Shown in pieces: positions 25,113-33,884 of a stretch of DNA of 34,020 bases (the stretch's first letter is position 1; each line of letters starts with the position of its first letter). Under the pieces are notes generated by a model. That model was not told the origin of the DNA, ran no database searches, and saw only the letters and a program-made list of their open reading frames with translations. A program made the translations under genes and the position numbers. Source of the stretch: Oscillospiraceae bacterium (GTDB lineage: Bacteria; Bacillota; Clostridia; Oscillospirales; Oscillospiraceae); the NCBI GenBank assembly GCA_022793095.1, contig JAAWCD010000036.1:1-34020 (forward strand), read 5' to 3'.

Positions 25113-25933
25113 GCCGCTTCACACCGGAGGAAAAGGTCAAGCTTGCCCGGCACCCGGACCGGCCGGGAACGGCGGATTTCATCGGCCACCTCTTCACCGA
25201 CTTCTTTGAGCAGCGGGGGGACCGTCTTTGCGGCGAGGACGGCAGCATTCTGGGGGGCATCGCCCGGTTCCACGGCCGTCCTGTCACGGTAATTGGACAC
25301 CGGAAAGGCAGAAATCTGGAAGAGAACCTGCGCTGCAATTTTGGCATGCCCAGCCCCGAGGGCTACCGGAAGGCCCAGCGTTTGATGCGCCAAGCGGAGA
25401 AATTCAGCCGGCCCATCATCACCTTTGTGGATACGCCGGGAGCCTACCCCGGAAAAGAGGCGGAGGAGCGGGGCCAGGGCGAGGCCATTGCCCAGTGTCT
25501 GGCCCTGATGAGCGCCTTGACTGTTCCCACCATTGCTGTCATTACCGGCGAGGGGGGCAGCGGCGGAGCGCTGGCGCTGGCTGTGGCCAACCGGGTGCTC
25601 ATGCTGGAACACGCGGTGTATTCCGTCCTCTCTCCCGAGGGCTTCGCCTCCATTCTGTGGAAGGATTCCACCCGGTCCGGTGAGGCTTGCGGCGTGATGA
25701 AGCTCACCGCTCAGGACCTGCGCCGGGGCGGCATTGTCCAGGGGGTACTGCGGGAACCGGAAGGCGGGGCCCACATGGATTGGGAGGCCACCTTCCGCAC
25801 TGTGGACGCGGCCTTGGTCAAGGAGCTGACCGAATTGGACAAGCGGAAGGGGCCGGCTCTGGCCCGGCAGAGATATGACATGTTCCGCGGGATGGGGCAG
25901 AACCTGCCTCCGGCGGGAAAGGAGGAGCCATGA
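25109..25933 (+). CDS. accA: Acetyl-CoA carboxylase carboxyltransferase, alpha subunit
   Basis: A 274-residue partner of AccD. Crotonase-fold motifs are visible: [20 protein letters not shown] (about 109-128) and the oxyanion-hole segment [12 protein letters not shown] (146-157). The start is ATG 25109 behind AAAGGAGGG and overlapping the accD stop; the open frame reaches 25055 inside accD. It is shorter than the proteobacterial protein (about 320), as usual in Firmicutes, because the N-terminal helices are reduced. It overlaps fabH by 4 bp. Confidence 0.96.
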   Translation: MSRFTPEEKVKLARHPDRPGTADFIGHLFTDFFEQRGDRLCGEDGSILGGIARFHGRPVTVIGHRKGRNLEENLRCNFGMPSPEGYRKAQRLMRQAEKFSRPIITFVDTPGAYPGKEAEERGQGEAIAQCLALMSALTVPTIAVITGEGGSGGALALAVANRVLMLEHAVYSVLSPEGFASILWKDSTRSGEACGVMKLTAQDLRRGGIVQGVLREPEGGAHMDWEATFRTVDAALVKELTELDKRKGPALARQRYDMFRGMGQNLPPAGKEEP

Positions 25934-26871
25934 GCGCACCCCATATTCTGGCCACCGGCCGCTGTCTGCCGGACCGTGTGGTCACCAATCAGGAGCTGAG
26001 CCAGACGGTGGACACCAGTGACGAATGGGTGTACAGCCGCACAGGCATCCGCTGCCGCCATTTCTGCGGTCCGGAAACCGGCCTGGACCTGGCCGTGGAA
26101 GCGGCCCGGCAGGCCATGGAACGGGCGAACCTGTCCCCTGCGGACATCGGGGTGTGTCTGGTGGCCACCTTCACCCCGGACAGCGCCAGTCCCTCTGTTT
26201 CCTGCCTGCTCCAGCGGGAGCTGGGCCTTGGAGAAGACACCGTTTGCTTTGATCTGAACGCAGCCTGCGCCGGATTTCTCTACGGGTTGAAGACGGCTCA
26301 CGCGCTCCTGGCCGACGCGCCCCGGCCCTGCGCCCTGGTGGTGGGCGCGGAAGTCATCAGCCGGGTCATGGACCTGACCGACCGGAACACCTGTGTTCTC
26401 TTCGGGGACGGCGCTGGTGCCGCGGTTCTTCGCAGGGCGGAGGACCGGCGCTGGCACACGGTTTTTGGCTCCCGCGGGGACCCGGACAGCATCCGGGTCC
26501 AGGGTCCGGGACCTGTTCCCGCCGCCATTCACATGGATGGAAAGGCTGTGTACCGCTTCGCCACAGAGGTGGTGGTCCAGTCCATCCGCCAGCTGCTGGA
26601 GCGGGAGGGACTGGATTCGGTAAATGATCTGGATTTGGTGGTCTGCCACCAGGCCAACGCTCGGATTATCGACTATGCGGCCAGGAAACTGGGCGCCAGG
26701 GAGGGCCTGTTTTTTAAGAATATTGACCGCTATGGCAACACCTCCGCTGCCAGTATCCCCATCGCCTTGGACGAGCTGGCCCAATCGGGGGCTCTGAGGC
26801 CGGGCATGCGGATCCTGCTGGCAGGTTTCGGCGGCGGTCTCACCTGGGCCGGAGCACTGCTGCAGTGGTGA
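25930..26871 (+). CDS. fabH: 3-oxoacyl-ACP synthase III (KAS III)
   Basis: A 313-residue condensing enzyme that starts fatty acid chains from acyl-CoA and malonyl-ACP. The catalytic triad is C113 (LNAACAGF), H240 ([10 protein letters not shown]) and N270 (YGNTSAAS). ATGA overlap with accA, ribosome site GGAGG. The 87 bp after it hold two small hairpins (26882-26905 and 26931-26947), the only sizeable gap inside the operon. Confidence 0.96.
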   Translation: MSAPHILATGRCLPDRVVTNQELSQTVDTSDEWVYSRTGIRCRHFCGPETGLDLAVEAARQAMERANLSPADIGVCLVATFTPDSASPSVSCLLQRELGLGEDTVCFDLNAACAGFLYGLKTAHALLADAPRPCALVVGAEVISRVMDLTDRNTCVLFGDGAGAAVLRRAEDRRWHTVFGSRGDPDSIRVQGPGPVPAAIHMDGKAVYRFATEVVVQSIRQLLEREGLDSVNDLDLVVCHQANARIIDYAARKLGAREGLFFKNIDRYGNTSAASIPIALDELAQSGALRPGMRILLAGFGGGLTWAGALLQW

Positions 26872-26881
26872 CGGCCGGGGC

Positions 26882-26947
26882 GTTCCTTTCTTGAACGAAA
26901 GGAACTGAAAGAACTTTTATGCGAAACGTTGTTTCGCTTCTGTGATT
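26882..26947 (+). repeat. Hairpins between fabH and fabK; copy 2 of the GTTCTTT motif
   Basis: GTTCCTTTC pairs perfectly with GAAAGGAAC (26882-26890, 26897-26905), and GCGAAAC with GTTTCGC (26931-26937, 26941-26947). The first, with its trailing GAAAGAACTT, resembles 3185-3219 after glgX. Without a T-run it is not a clear terminator; an mRNA processing or stability element is possible. Confidence 0.5.
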
Positions 26948-26958
26948 TGGAGGCATTT

Positions 26959-27891
26959 ATGAAGTTGAATGAAATTCTCGGGACCGAGTTTCCGATCATT
27001 CAGGGCGGCATGGCGAACATCGCCACCGGCGAATTTGCCGCCGCTGTGTCCAACGCCGGAGCCCTGGGCCTCATTGGCGCGGGCGGCATGGACGCGGAAA
27101 CCCTGCGGGCCCACATTCACCGGTGCCGGGAGCTGACAAGCAAGCCCTTCGGGGTGAATATCATGCTGATGAATCCGGCTGCGGCTGAGATGTCCAAGGT
27201 GGTCATTGAGGAGGGGGTCCAGGTGGTCACCACCGGCGCAGGGGTGCCCAGCCAGTATGTCCCCGCCTGGAAGGAGGCGGGCATCAAGGTCTTCCCTGTG
27301 ATTGCCGCCACCACCTTCGCCCGCCGTCTGGAGCCCCTGGGGGTGGACGGCTTCATCGCTGAAGGCACAGAAAGCGGCGGCCATGTGGGCGAGATGACCA
27401 CCATGGCCCTGGTGCCCCAGGTGTGCGAAATCACCGATCTGCCCGTCATCGCCGCCGGAGGCATTGCCAGCGGCCGGCAGCTGGCTGCCGCCTTCGCCTT
27501 GGGGGCCTGCGGCGCGCAAGCCGGCACCTGCCTGCTGGTGAGCGAGGAGTGCCCCATTCACCAGAACTACAAAGAGGCTGTGCTGAAGGCCAAGGACAGC
27601 GACACGACCGTCACCGGCCGGTCCGTCAACGCCCCGGTCCGTATTCTGAAGAATCAGATGTCCCGGGAATATCTGAAACAGGAGAAAGCGGGCGCGGATC
27701 GGATGGAGCTGGAAAAGTACACCTTAGGTGCGCTGCGCCGGGCGGTTTTCGAGGGGGACACCAAAACCGGCTCCCTCATGTGCGGTCAGACGGCGGGAAT
27801 GCTGCACGAGATTCGCCCTCTGCGGGTTATCCTGGAAGAGCTGTGCGCTGGATGCCGGGAGACAGTCCAGCAGCTGGCCAGGGAGGTCTGA
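26959..27891 (+). CDS. fabK: Enoyl-ACP reductase II (FMN-dependent)
   Basis: A 310-residue TIM-barrel flavoprotein that carries out the last, NAD(P)H-dependent reduction of each elongation cycle. PIIQGGMANI (12-21) and GTESGGHVGEMTT (136-148, H142 the likely catalytic histidine) match FabK. The fold is shared with nitronate monooxygenases, but the position between fabH and fabD decides the call. Start ATG 26959 lies 6 bp behind TTTGGAGG; a TTG 30 bp earlier extends the frame but has no ribosome site. No FabI is present in the window. FabK enzymes as a class resist triclosan. Confidence 0.94.
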   Translation: MKLNEILGTEFPIIQGGMANIATGEFAAAVSNAGALGLIGAGGMDAETLRAHIHRCRELTSKPFGVNIMLMNPAAAEMSKVVIEEGVQVVTTGAGVPSQYVPAWKEAGIKVFPVIAATTFARRLEPLGVDGFIAEGTESGGHVGEMTTMALVPQVCEITDLPVIAAGGIASGRQLAAAFALGACGAQAGTCLLVSEECPIHQNYKEAVLKAKDSDTTVTGRSVNAPVRILKNQMSREYLKQEKAGADRMELEKYTLGALRRAVFEGDTKTGSLMCGQTAGMLHEIRPLRVILEELCAGCRETVQQLAREV

Positions 27892-27894
27892 GCC

Positions 27895-28830
27895 ATGAAG
27901 CTTGCCTTTGTATACGCCGGTCAGGGCAGTCAGCGGGTGGGCATGGGAAAGGATTTTTATGAGGAATTTCCTATCTTTGCCCAGGTGCTGGACGCCGTGC
28001 CGGTGGATTTTGATTTGAAGGCCCTCTGCTTTGAGGGGCCGGAGGACCAGCTTTCTCAGACCCGGTTCACCCAGCCCTGTATGGCGGCCTTCGCCATTGG
28101 CGTGACCGGTTTGCTCGCCCAGGAGGGCATCCGCCCTCAGGCGGCAGCGGGCCTCTCGCTGGGCGAGTATTCCGCCCTGTACGCCGCCGGGGTGCTGGAC
28201 CGGGACTCTGCCATTGCCACCGTGGCTTTCCGGGGCCGGGCAATGGAGGAAGCTGCCGCCGGGCTGGACTGCGGCATGACCGCTGTTCTTGGCTTGGACC
28301 GGGAGAAGCTCCAGGCCGCCTGCGACAACGCTTCTGAGCTGGGCGTGGTTCAGATCTGCAATTACAATTGCCCCGGCCAGCTGGTGATTGGCGGAGAGAA
28401 AGAGGCGGTGGATCGGGCCGGAGCGCTGGCAAAAGAGCTGGGCGCGAAACGGTGCATGCCCCTAAAGGTCAGCGGCCCTTTTCACACCCGGCTGATGAAG
28501 CCCGCCGGGGACGCTCTGGCGGCTTATTTTAAACGCATAGACTTCCATCCCATGGAGCTGCCTGTCTACTTCAACTGCAAGGGTGGCCTCATGGAGGAGG
28601 GAGACACCGTTCCCGCCCTGCTGGAGCGGCAGGTTCAGTCCTCTGTCTACTGGGAGGACACCATGCGCCGCATGGCGGCGGACGGCATCGGCACAGTGGT
28701 GGAGATCGGCCCTGGGAAAGCCCTCAGCGGCTTCTTTAAAAAGACAGCGCCCGAGATCAAGACCTATCACATTGACACAGCGGCAGACTTCCACAATGTG
28801 GTTTCTGCCCTGAGAGGAGAGAGCGTATGA
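27895..28830 (+). CDS. fabD: Malonyl-CoA:ACP transacylase
   Basis: A 311-residue enzyme that moves malonate from CoA to ACP. The nucleophile S88 sits in AGLSLGEYSAL; the usual GHSLG reads GLSLG, as I recall from other clostridial FabDs. H197 (SGPFHTRLM) completes the dyad and GQGSQ (9-13) forms the oxyanion side. It starts 3 bp after the fabK stop, with GGAGG in the fabK end, and overlaps fabG by 4 bp. Confidence 0.96.
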   Translation: MKLAFVYAGQGSQRVGMGKDFYEEFPIFAQVLDAVPVDFDLKALCFEGPEDQLSQTRFTQPCMAAFAIGVTGLLAQEGIRPQAAAGLSLGEYSALYAAGVLDRDSAIATVAFRGRAMEEAAAGLDCGMTAVLGLDREKLQAACDNASELGVVQICNYNCPGQLVIGGEKEAVDRAGALAKELGAKRCMPLKVSGPFHTRLMKPAGDALAAYFKRIDFHPMELPVYFNCKGGLMEEGDTVPALLERQVQSSVYWEDTMRRMAADGIGTVVEIGPGKALSGFFKKTAPEIKTYHIDTAADFHNVVSALRGESV

Positions 28831-29564
28831 GCATGGAGGGAAATGTGGCCCTGGTCACTGGCGGCAGCCGGGGCATCGGACGGGCTATCTGTCTGGAGCT
28901 GGCCCGTCGGGGTGCGGCGGTGGCCGTCAACTACGCCGGAAACAGTCAGGCGGCCCAGGAGACAGCGAACCTGTGCCGGGAGCTTGGGGTGGAGGCGGAG
29001 ATTTTCCAGGCCGACGTGGCCCGCTCCGCCGCCTGCGAGGCGTTGGTTCAAGCGGTGAAGGACCGCTTTGGCCGGTTGGACATTTTGGTGAACAACGCGG
29101 GCATTTCCAAAGACGGCCTGCTCATGACCGCCAAAGCGGAGGAAGTGGAGCAGGTGCTGGATACCAACCTGAAGGGAGCCTATTTCTGCACCAAGGCCGC
29201 ATCCCGAATCATGCTCCGCCAGCGGTACGGGCGGATTGTCAGCCTGTCCAGCGTAGTGGGCCTGCGGGGCAATCCAGGCCAGACCGCCTACGCCGCCAGC
29301 AAGGCCGGAATCCTGGGTCTGACCAAGGCGGCCGCCAAGGAGCTGGCCAGCCGGAACATCACAGTCAACGCCGTGGCTCCCGGCCTGATTGAGACAGATA
29401 TGACCGCCGCCCTGCCGGAAAAGGCATGGGAGGCCATGCGCTCCACCATTCCGGCTGGCCGGCCTGGCGCACCGGAAGAGGTGGCCCAGGCCGTGGCCTT
29501 TCTGGTAGAGTCCGCCTACATCACCGGGCAGGTGCTGTGCGTGGACGGCGGTATGGCGGTTTGA
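28827..29564 (+). CDS. fabG: 3-oxoacyl-ACP reductase
   Basis: A 245-residue short-chain dehydrogenase that reduces 3-ketoacyl-ACP with NADPH. The cofactor loop TGGSRGIG (11-18), NNAG (89-92) and catalytic S142, Y155 and K159 (YAASK) are all present. ATGA overlap with fabD; GAGAGGAGA serves as ribosome site. A second ATG two codons on is a minor alternative. Confidence 0.96.
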   Translation: MSMEGNVALVTGGSRGIGRAICLELARRGAAVAVNYAGNSQAAQETANLCRELGVEAEIFQADVARSAACEALVQAVKDRFGRLDILVNNAGISKDGLLMTAKAEEVEQVLDTNLKGAYFCTKAASRIMLRQRYGRIVSLSSVVGLRGNPGQTAYAASKAGILGLTKAAAKELASRNITVNAVAPGLIETDMTAALPEKAWEAMRSTIPAGRPGAPEEVAQAVAFLVESAYITGQVLCVDGGMAV

Positions 29565-29577
29565 TGAGGTGAATGAG

Positions 29578-30819
29578 ATGGAAAAGCGCAGAGTGGTGAT
29601 TACCGGCATGGGCACGGTCAACCCTGTGGGCAACACCGTGGCCGAAAGTTGGGCCGCTGTGAAGGCGGGAACCTGCGGCATCGGCCCCATCACCCGGTAT
29701 GACACCTCTGAGATGAAGGTGAAGCTGGCCGGTGAGGTGAAGGGGCTGGACATTGACAGCCTGCTGGGCCGCCGGGAGAGCAAAAAGATGGACCGGTTTA
29801 CGCAGCTGGCCCTTATCGCCGCCGGGGAGTGCATGGCCAGCGCGGGCCTGGACCTGGAGCAGGAAAATCTGGACCGTTGTGGGGTCCTCTTCTCCAGCGG
29901 CATCGGCGGCTTCGAGACGGTGGGCGAGGCCCACCATCGGGGGCAGGCCCGAGGCTATGACGCGGTCTCCCCTTTCATGATTCCCATGATTATTTCCAAC
30001 ATGGCGGCAGGACAAATGGCTATCCGCTACGGCTTTCGGGGAATGTGCTCCTGTGTGGTCACCGCCTGCGCCGGCGGAACCAACGCCGTGGGGGACGCCT
30101 TCCGGCACATTCGGGACGGCTACGCCGAGGTGATGCTGTGCGGCGGCGCGGAGGCCGCCGTTACGCCTCTGGCCATGGGGGGCTTCACTGCCATGAAGGC
30201 TCTGTCCGAGTCCCAGGACCCCCTGCGGGCCTCCATCCCCTTTGACGCGGAGCGCTCCGGCTTTGTCATGGGAGAGGGCGCGGGTGCGCTCCTCCTGGAG
30301 GAATATGAACACGCCAGGGCCAGAGGGGCCAGAATTTACGCGGAGGTGATGGGCTACGGGGCCAACTGCGACGCCCACCACATCACCGCCCCGGCCCCCG
30401 GCGGCGCGGGCGGCGCGGCCTGCATGGCGCAGGCCCTGACTGACGCGGGAATCGCGCCGGATATGGTGGACTACATCAACGCCCACGGCACCTCCACGCC
30501 TCTGAATGACTCCAGTGAGACCGCGGCCATTCACACGGTCTTCGGAGACCATGCCCAAACGCTGATGGTCAGCTCCACCAAGTCCATGACCGGCCACCTG
30601 CTGGGGGCCGCCGGATCGGTGGAGGCCATTTTCACCGCCCTGGCCCTGGAAGAGGGCTATGTGCCCCCCACCATCGGCTACCGGGTCCCCGATCCGGCCT
30701 GCGATCTGGACGTGGTTCCCGACAGGGGCCGGCAGGCGGACCTTCGGGTGGCCCTGTCCAACTCCTTGGGCTTCGGCGGACACAACGCAGCCATTGTGCT
30801 GAAAAAATGGGAGGCGTGA
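29578..30819 (+). CDS. fabF: 3-oxoacyl-ACP synthase II (KAS II)
   Basis: A 413-residue elongating condensing enzyme. The triad is C164 (TACAGGTNA), H303 ([10 protein letters not shown]) and H340 ([10 protein letters not shown]). ATG 29578 has GAGGTG at the right distance; an in-frame GTG 9 bp upstream lies on top of that site. It follows fabG by 13 bp and precedes fabZ by 4 bp. Confidence 0.96.
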   Translation: MEKRRVVITGMGTVNPVGNTVAESWAAVKAGTCGIGPITRYDTSEMKVKLAGEVKGLDIDSLLGRRESKKMDRFTQLALIAAGECMASAGLDLEQENLDRCGVLFSSGIGGFETVGEAHHRGQARGYDAVSPFMIPMIISNMAAGQMAIRYGFRGMCSCVVTACAGGTNAVGDAFRHIRDGYAEVMLCGGAEAAVTPLAMGGFTAMKALSESQDPLRASIPFDAERSGFVMGEGAGALLLEEYEHARARGARIYAEVMGYGANCDAHHITAPAPGGAGGAACMAQALTDAGIAPDMVDYINAHGTSTPLNDSSETAAIHTVFGDHAQTLMVSSTKSMTGHLLGAAGSVEAIFTALALEEGYVPPTIGYRVPDPACDLDVVPDRGRQADLRVALSNSLGFGGHNAAIVLKKWEA

Positions 30820-30823
30820 GGAT

Positions 30824-31291
30824 ATGGAACTGAACATCGACCAGATTGAGGCCCTGCTGCCCCACCGGTATCCTTTTCTGCTGGTGGACCGAATCACCGA
30901 GTGCGTTCCTGGCGAGAGCGCCAGAGGCGTCAAATGCGTCACCGCCAACGAGCCCTTTTTTCCGGGCCACTTCCCCGGTTTCAAGGTGATGCCCGGCGTC
31001 CTCATTATCGAAGCCCTTGCCCAGGTGGGGGCCGTGGCCATTCTCACCGAGGAGGAAAACGCGGGCAAACTGGCCCTCTTCGGGGGCATCAAAAACGCCC
31101 GCTTCAAGCGGCAGGTCCGGCCCGGCAGCGTGCTGGAGCTCTCCTGCCAGCTTACTGCCCGGAAGGGGCCGGTGGGCTTCGGTATGGCGGAAGCCAAGGT
31201 GGACGGAAAACTGGCCTGCCGGGCAGAACTGACCTTCGCGCTCACGGACCGGCCGGTCAGCCCTTGCGAAACGGGGCGTTCTCTGGTATAA
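30824..31291 (+). CDS. fabZ: 3-hydroxyacyl-ACP dehydratase
   Basis: A 155-residue hot-dog-fold enzyme forming trans-2-enoyl-ACP. H49 (FFPGHFPG) and E63 (LIIEALAQ) are the catalytic pair, and [14 protein letters not shown] opens the protein as usual. No FabM or FabN isomerase is present in the window, so how unsaturated chains are made cannot be told here. A promoter for the next gene overlaps its stop codon. Confidence 0.96.
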   Translation: MELNIDQIEALLPHRYPFLLVDRITECVPGESARGVKCVTANEPFFPGHFPGFKVMPGVLIIEALAQVGAVAILTEEENAGKLALFGGIKNARFKRQVRPGSVLELSCQLTARKGPVGFGMAEAKVDGKLACRAELTFALTDRPVSPCETGRSLV

Positions 31292-31292
31292 T
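31264..31292 (+). promoter_or_regulatory. Internal promoter for the MarR-family gene
   Basis: TTGCGA (31264-31269), 17 bp, perfect TATAAT (31287-31292), overlapping the end of fabZ and 35 bp before the regulator start. It would let the regulator be made independently of the operon. Confidence 0.6.
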
Positions 31293-31326
31293 GGCCTCGA
31301 CTCGCAGGAGAAGGGGGGCGAAGAAG

Positions 31327-31767
31327 ATGCTGGAAAACAGCTTTGCCCAGGTATACAGCAAATTCAAGCTCCATTTTTATCAGGAGATCTTTTCAAAATT
31401 CCAGGACCGGGAGGCCAGTCTGACCGCGGTGGAGACCTTCTGTATGGAGGTCATTCTTGCCCTGAAGGAACCCACAGTGAATGAATTCGCGTCCTTTGTC
31501 CGCATTTCCTCTCCCAATGCAGCCTATAAGGTAAACAGCCTGATTCAAAAGGGCTATGTGGAAAAGCTTCAGTCTCCCAACGACCGGCGGGAATACCATC
31601 TGCGGCCCACTAAGAAGTATATGGACTACTACAATATAAGCAGCGCCTATCTTCAATCAGTCATGGAGCGGGTGAGACGCCGCTTCACCCAGGAGGAGGC
31701 GGAGCAGCTGGACCGGATGCTGCGGATCGTAGATCAGGAGCTGATGCCGGAGGTCGAGCGGAAATAA
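31327..31767 (+). CDS. MarR-family transcriptional regulator, probable fatty acid synthesis regulator
   Basis: A 146-residue winged-helix protein. The helix-turn-helix lies at about 48-72 (TVNEFASFVRISSPNAAYKV), followed by the wing (LQSPNDRREYHLRPTKKYMD); long helices at both ends form the dimer interface. Proteins of this family in fab clusters (FabT in streptococci) repress fab genes with acyl-ACP as corepressor; the same role here is inferred from position. FabT is normally first in its cluster, whereas this gene is last, with its own promoter. The start chosen is ATG 31327 behind GGAGAAGGGGGG; an ATG at 31291 (TAATG with fabZ) is in frame but less well supported. Confidence 0.88.
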   Translation: MLENSFAQVYSKFKLHFYQEIFSKFQDREASLTAVETFCMEVILALKEPTVNEFASFVRISSPNAAYKVNSLIQKGYVEKLQSPNDRREYHLRPTKKYMDYYNISSAYLQSVMERVRRRFTQEEAEQLDRMLRIVDQELMPEVERK

Positions 31768-31775
31768 GCGTTGAA

Positions 31776-31817
31776 CAGCTCTCCCCAAAGCGGGCAAAAC
31801 CGCTTTGGGGAGAGCTG
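31776..31817 (+). terminator. Terminator of the fatty acid operon, shared with the convergent gene
   Basis: An 18-bp perfect stem (CAGCTCTCCCCAAAGCGG 31776-31793 with its complement 31800-31817), 6-nt loop, then TTTCATTT. It lies 8 bp past the regulator stop and 6 bp past the end of the convergent nucleotidase gene. Confidence 0.9.
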
Positions 31818-31823
31818 TTTCAT

Positions 31824-33755
31824 TTATCTCCGTTTTCCCCGGTAGGGACGCCGGCTGTACTGTCCGGGATTCCCTTTGACACGGCGGACCACAAGCCGGA
31901 TGATGAGAACGATCAGCGCGGCCAGAACGACCGCGGCCAGCAGCACCAACAGAGTGAAAAGGTTTGGGTTTTTCAGCAGGCTGATGGGGTTCCAACTGTC
32001 CACCACCACCTTGCGGTTCATCTCTGCCGCGTACTCCAGGGGCACATTCCCCAGGCTCTGCAAATAGGACGCCAGAGCGTACCACTCCTTGACCTCCGCG
32101 CCGTTCTGGTTGTGAATGATGTGGTCCTCCATGTTCTCAATCACATTGCCGTTCCGGTCCTTGGGCGTAATGGTCAGGATGCCGAAGGATTTCCCGTTTA
32201 CGGTGCTCAGCATCTGGCCGGAGTAGAGGCCTGTCACCACCCGGTACAGCTTGTCATCCTCAATGGGGACCTCTGTGCCGTCCTCCTGGATCTGGGCACA
32301 GGAAATCACCTTGTTGAAGATCATCCGGTGCGGATTCAGGGTCCAGGTCATCCCCGAGGGGTAGAGCTGAGCGGCGGGCATCAGCGGAGTCACCGAGGCG
32401 TCCACCTCAAAGGCGTCTTTCAGCTCACGGCCAGTAACCCAAGCGGAAATCAACGGATAGCCGGGCGTTCCGTCTCCCCCGGATCCCAGGGAGGAGACGT
32501 TGAAGGCGTCGGACACGGTGATATCCCCGGCGGCAAAGGAGGCCCGGACCACACCGGAGGCCACCACCGCGAAATCCACCGGCACATAGTTCGCGCCCTC
32601 CGCCTGCTTGACCGCATAGACGTAGGAGTCTGCAATGAGGTTGCCCAGAGAATCATCCTCCTGGGTGTTTCCGAAGGTGGTAATGGGAGTGAATGAAAAA
32701 GAGGATTTGGCCAGCACCTGGTCAAAAGTCAGGCCGTAATCGGCCAGATAGTTTTCCTCCACCTTGGCCTTGAACTGAGCCGCCAGGGCAGAAATGGACG
32801 GATCTTCGGGAACGTTCCCGTCCACCGGAATCAACTCGAAATTGGTGACCGTCTTTTCCCCGGTGGGCTTCCAGCTCAAAGTCAGCACCCCCAGGTTTTC
32901 CGTATAAGGCCCGCAGGAGACAATCAGGGTGTCGTTGACCCGGATGGGCTCCTCAGTGGTGGAATGGGTGTGGCCAGAGATAATAACGTCGATGCCATCG
33001 ACCGCTTCCGCCAATTTCTGGTCTTCCGACTTTTTGGGATCCGGGTCCGTTCCGCTGTGGGACAGGCAGATGATGAAATAGGGCTCGTTCCGGGAACGCA
33101 AATCCTCTTCCATCTCCTTCACCACCCGGGCAGCGGCCTCGGCAATGGGCTCGAACTCCATGCCGGACATGGGGGCGCAGTCGCTGGCGTCCTGGCCCAG
33201 CAGGCCGAAGATACCGTAGTTCACACTGCCCTTTTTGATTACCGTGTAATCGGTGATGCCGTAGTCCTTCCAGGCGTCCCAAGTGTCCTTATCGGAGGCA
33301 GGGGGCTTATAGTTGGCCTGAACCAGGGCGGGCAGGCGGTCGCCGCTGTCCACCGCTGCCCAGAGCATCTTTGCCAGCCCCTGGGAGCGGTAATCAAACT
33401 CATGGTTGCCCAGGGTAGCCGCATCATAGCCCATGGCACCCAGCACCCGCAGCTCGGGTGCGTCCGTGGAATAGATGGTCTGGAACAAAGAGCCCATGGA
33501 GAAGTCGCCGCCGTCCAGCACCAGGGCGTCCGGGTGCTCCGCCCGCTGCTGATGAATCAGGGTGGACAGCCTGGCATAGCCGCCGTATGAGCCTCCGTCC
33601 TCATCCGGCAGGGGCAGCCAATGGTCGTGAGTGTCATGGGTGAACAGGATTGTCGTCTCCGATGTGGGCGCGTTGGCCAGCGCTGTGGGGAGCAGGACGC
33701 TCACCAGCACAAGCACAGCTGCCAGTAGAGCGCCGGTCTTCCGCAAAAGCCGCAT
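31824..33755 (-). CDS. Secreted, membrane-anchored 5'-nucleotidase / metallophosphoesterase
   Basis: A 643-residue surface enzyme. A signal peptide (residues 1-27, ending ALANA) is followed by a calcineurin-like phosphoesterase domain with metal motifs D41-x-H43 (FTHDTHDH), D84 (GGDFS), GNHE (116-119), a SHSGTD loop and SGHTHS. A 5'-nucleotidase C-terminal substrate domain comes next, then a C-terminal transmembrane helix and an Arg/Lys-rich tail (RRVKGNPGQYSRRPYRGKRR). Members of the family remove phosphate from extracellular nucleotides or UDP-sugars. The open frame reaches 33812, but ATG 33755 has AAGGGGGAAAC and starts the signal peptide, so it is preferred. The anchor is a plain helix and not an LPXTG sortase signal. 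Confidence 0.93.
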   Translation of the reverse strand: MRLLRKTGALLAAVLVLVSVLLPTALANAPTSETTILFTHDTHDHWLPLPDEDGGSYGGYARLSTLIHQQRAEHPDALVLDGGDFSMGSLFQTIYSTDAPELRVLGAMGYDAATLGNHEFDYRSQGLAKMLWAAVDSGDRLPALVQANYKPPASDKDTWDAWKDYGITDYTVIKKGSVNYGIFGLLGQDASDCAPMSGMEFEPIAEAAARVVKEMEEDLRSRNEPYFIICLSHSGTDPDPKKSEDQKLAEAVDGIDVIISGHTHSTTEEPIRVNDTLIVSCGPYTENLGVLTLSWKPTGEKTVTNFELIPVDGNVPEDPSISALAAQFKAKVEENYLADYGLTFDQVLAKSSFSFTPITTFGNTQEDDSLGNLIADSYVYAVKQAEGANYVPVDFAVVASGVVRASFAAGDITVSDAFNVSSLGSGGDGTPGYPLISAWVTGRELKDAFEVDASVTPLMPAAQLYPSGMTWTLNPHRMIFNKVISCAQIQEDGTEVPIEDDKLYRVVTGLYSGQMLSTVNGKSFGILTITPKDRNGNVIENMEDHIIHNQNGAEVKEWYALASYLQSLGNVPLEYAAEMNRKVVVDSWNPISLLKNPNLFTLLVLLAAVVLAALIVLIIRLVVRRVKGNPGQYSRRPYRGKRR

Positions 33756-33884
33756 GATAGTTTCCCCCTTTTGTATGGATACCGTTATTGTTACGACTCT
33801 ATTGTGCCACATTTCCGGAGAAATGGGAAGGTCTCAATGAAAGATTTATGTTAATTTTAATATTTGATCAGCTGTTCCCCCTTA

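Noticed and set aside
29521-31374. 617-codon minus-strand frame antisense to fabG-fabF-fabZ and the regulator
   Set aside because: It is a shadow of GC-rich codons of genuine, motif-bearing genes on the plus strand; it has no recognisable domain and a low-complexity composition.
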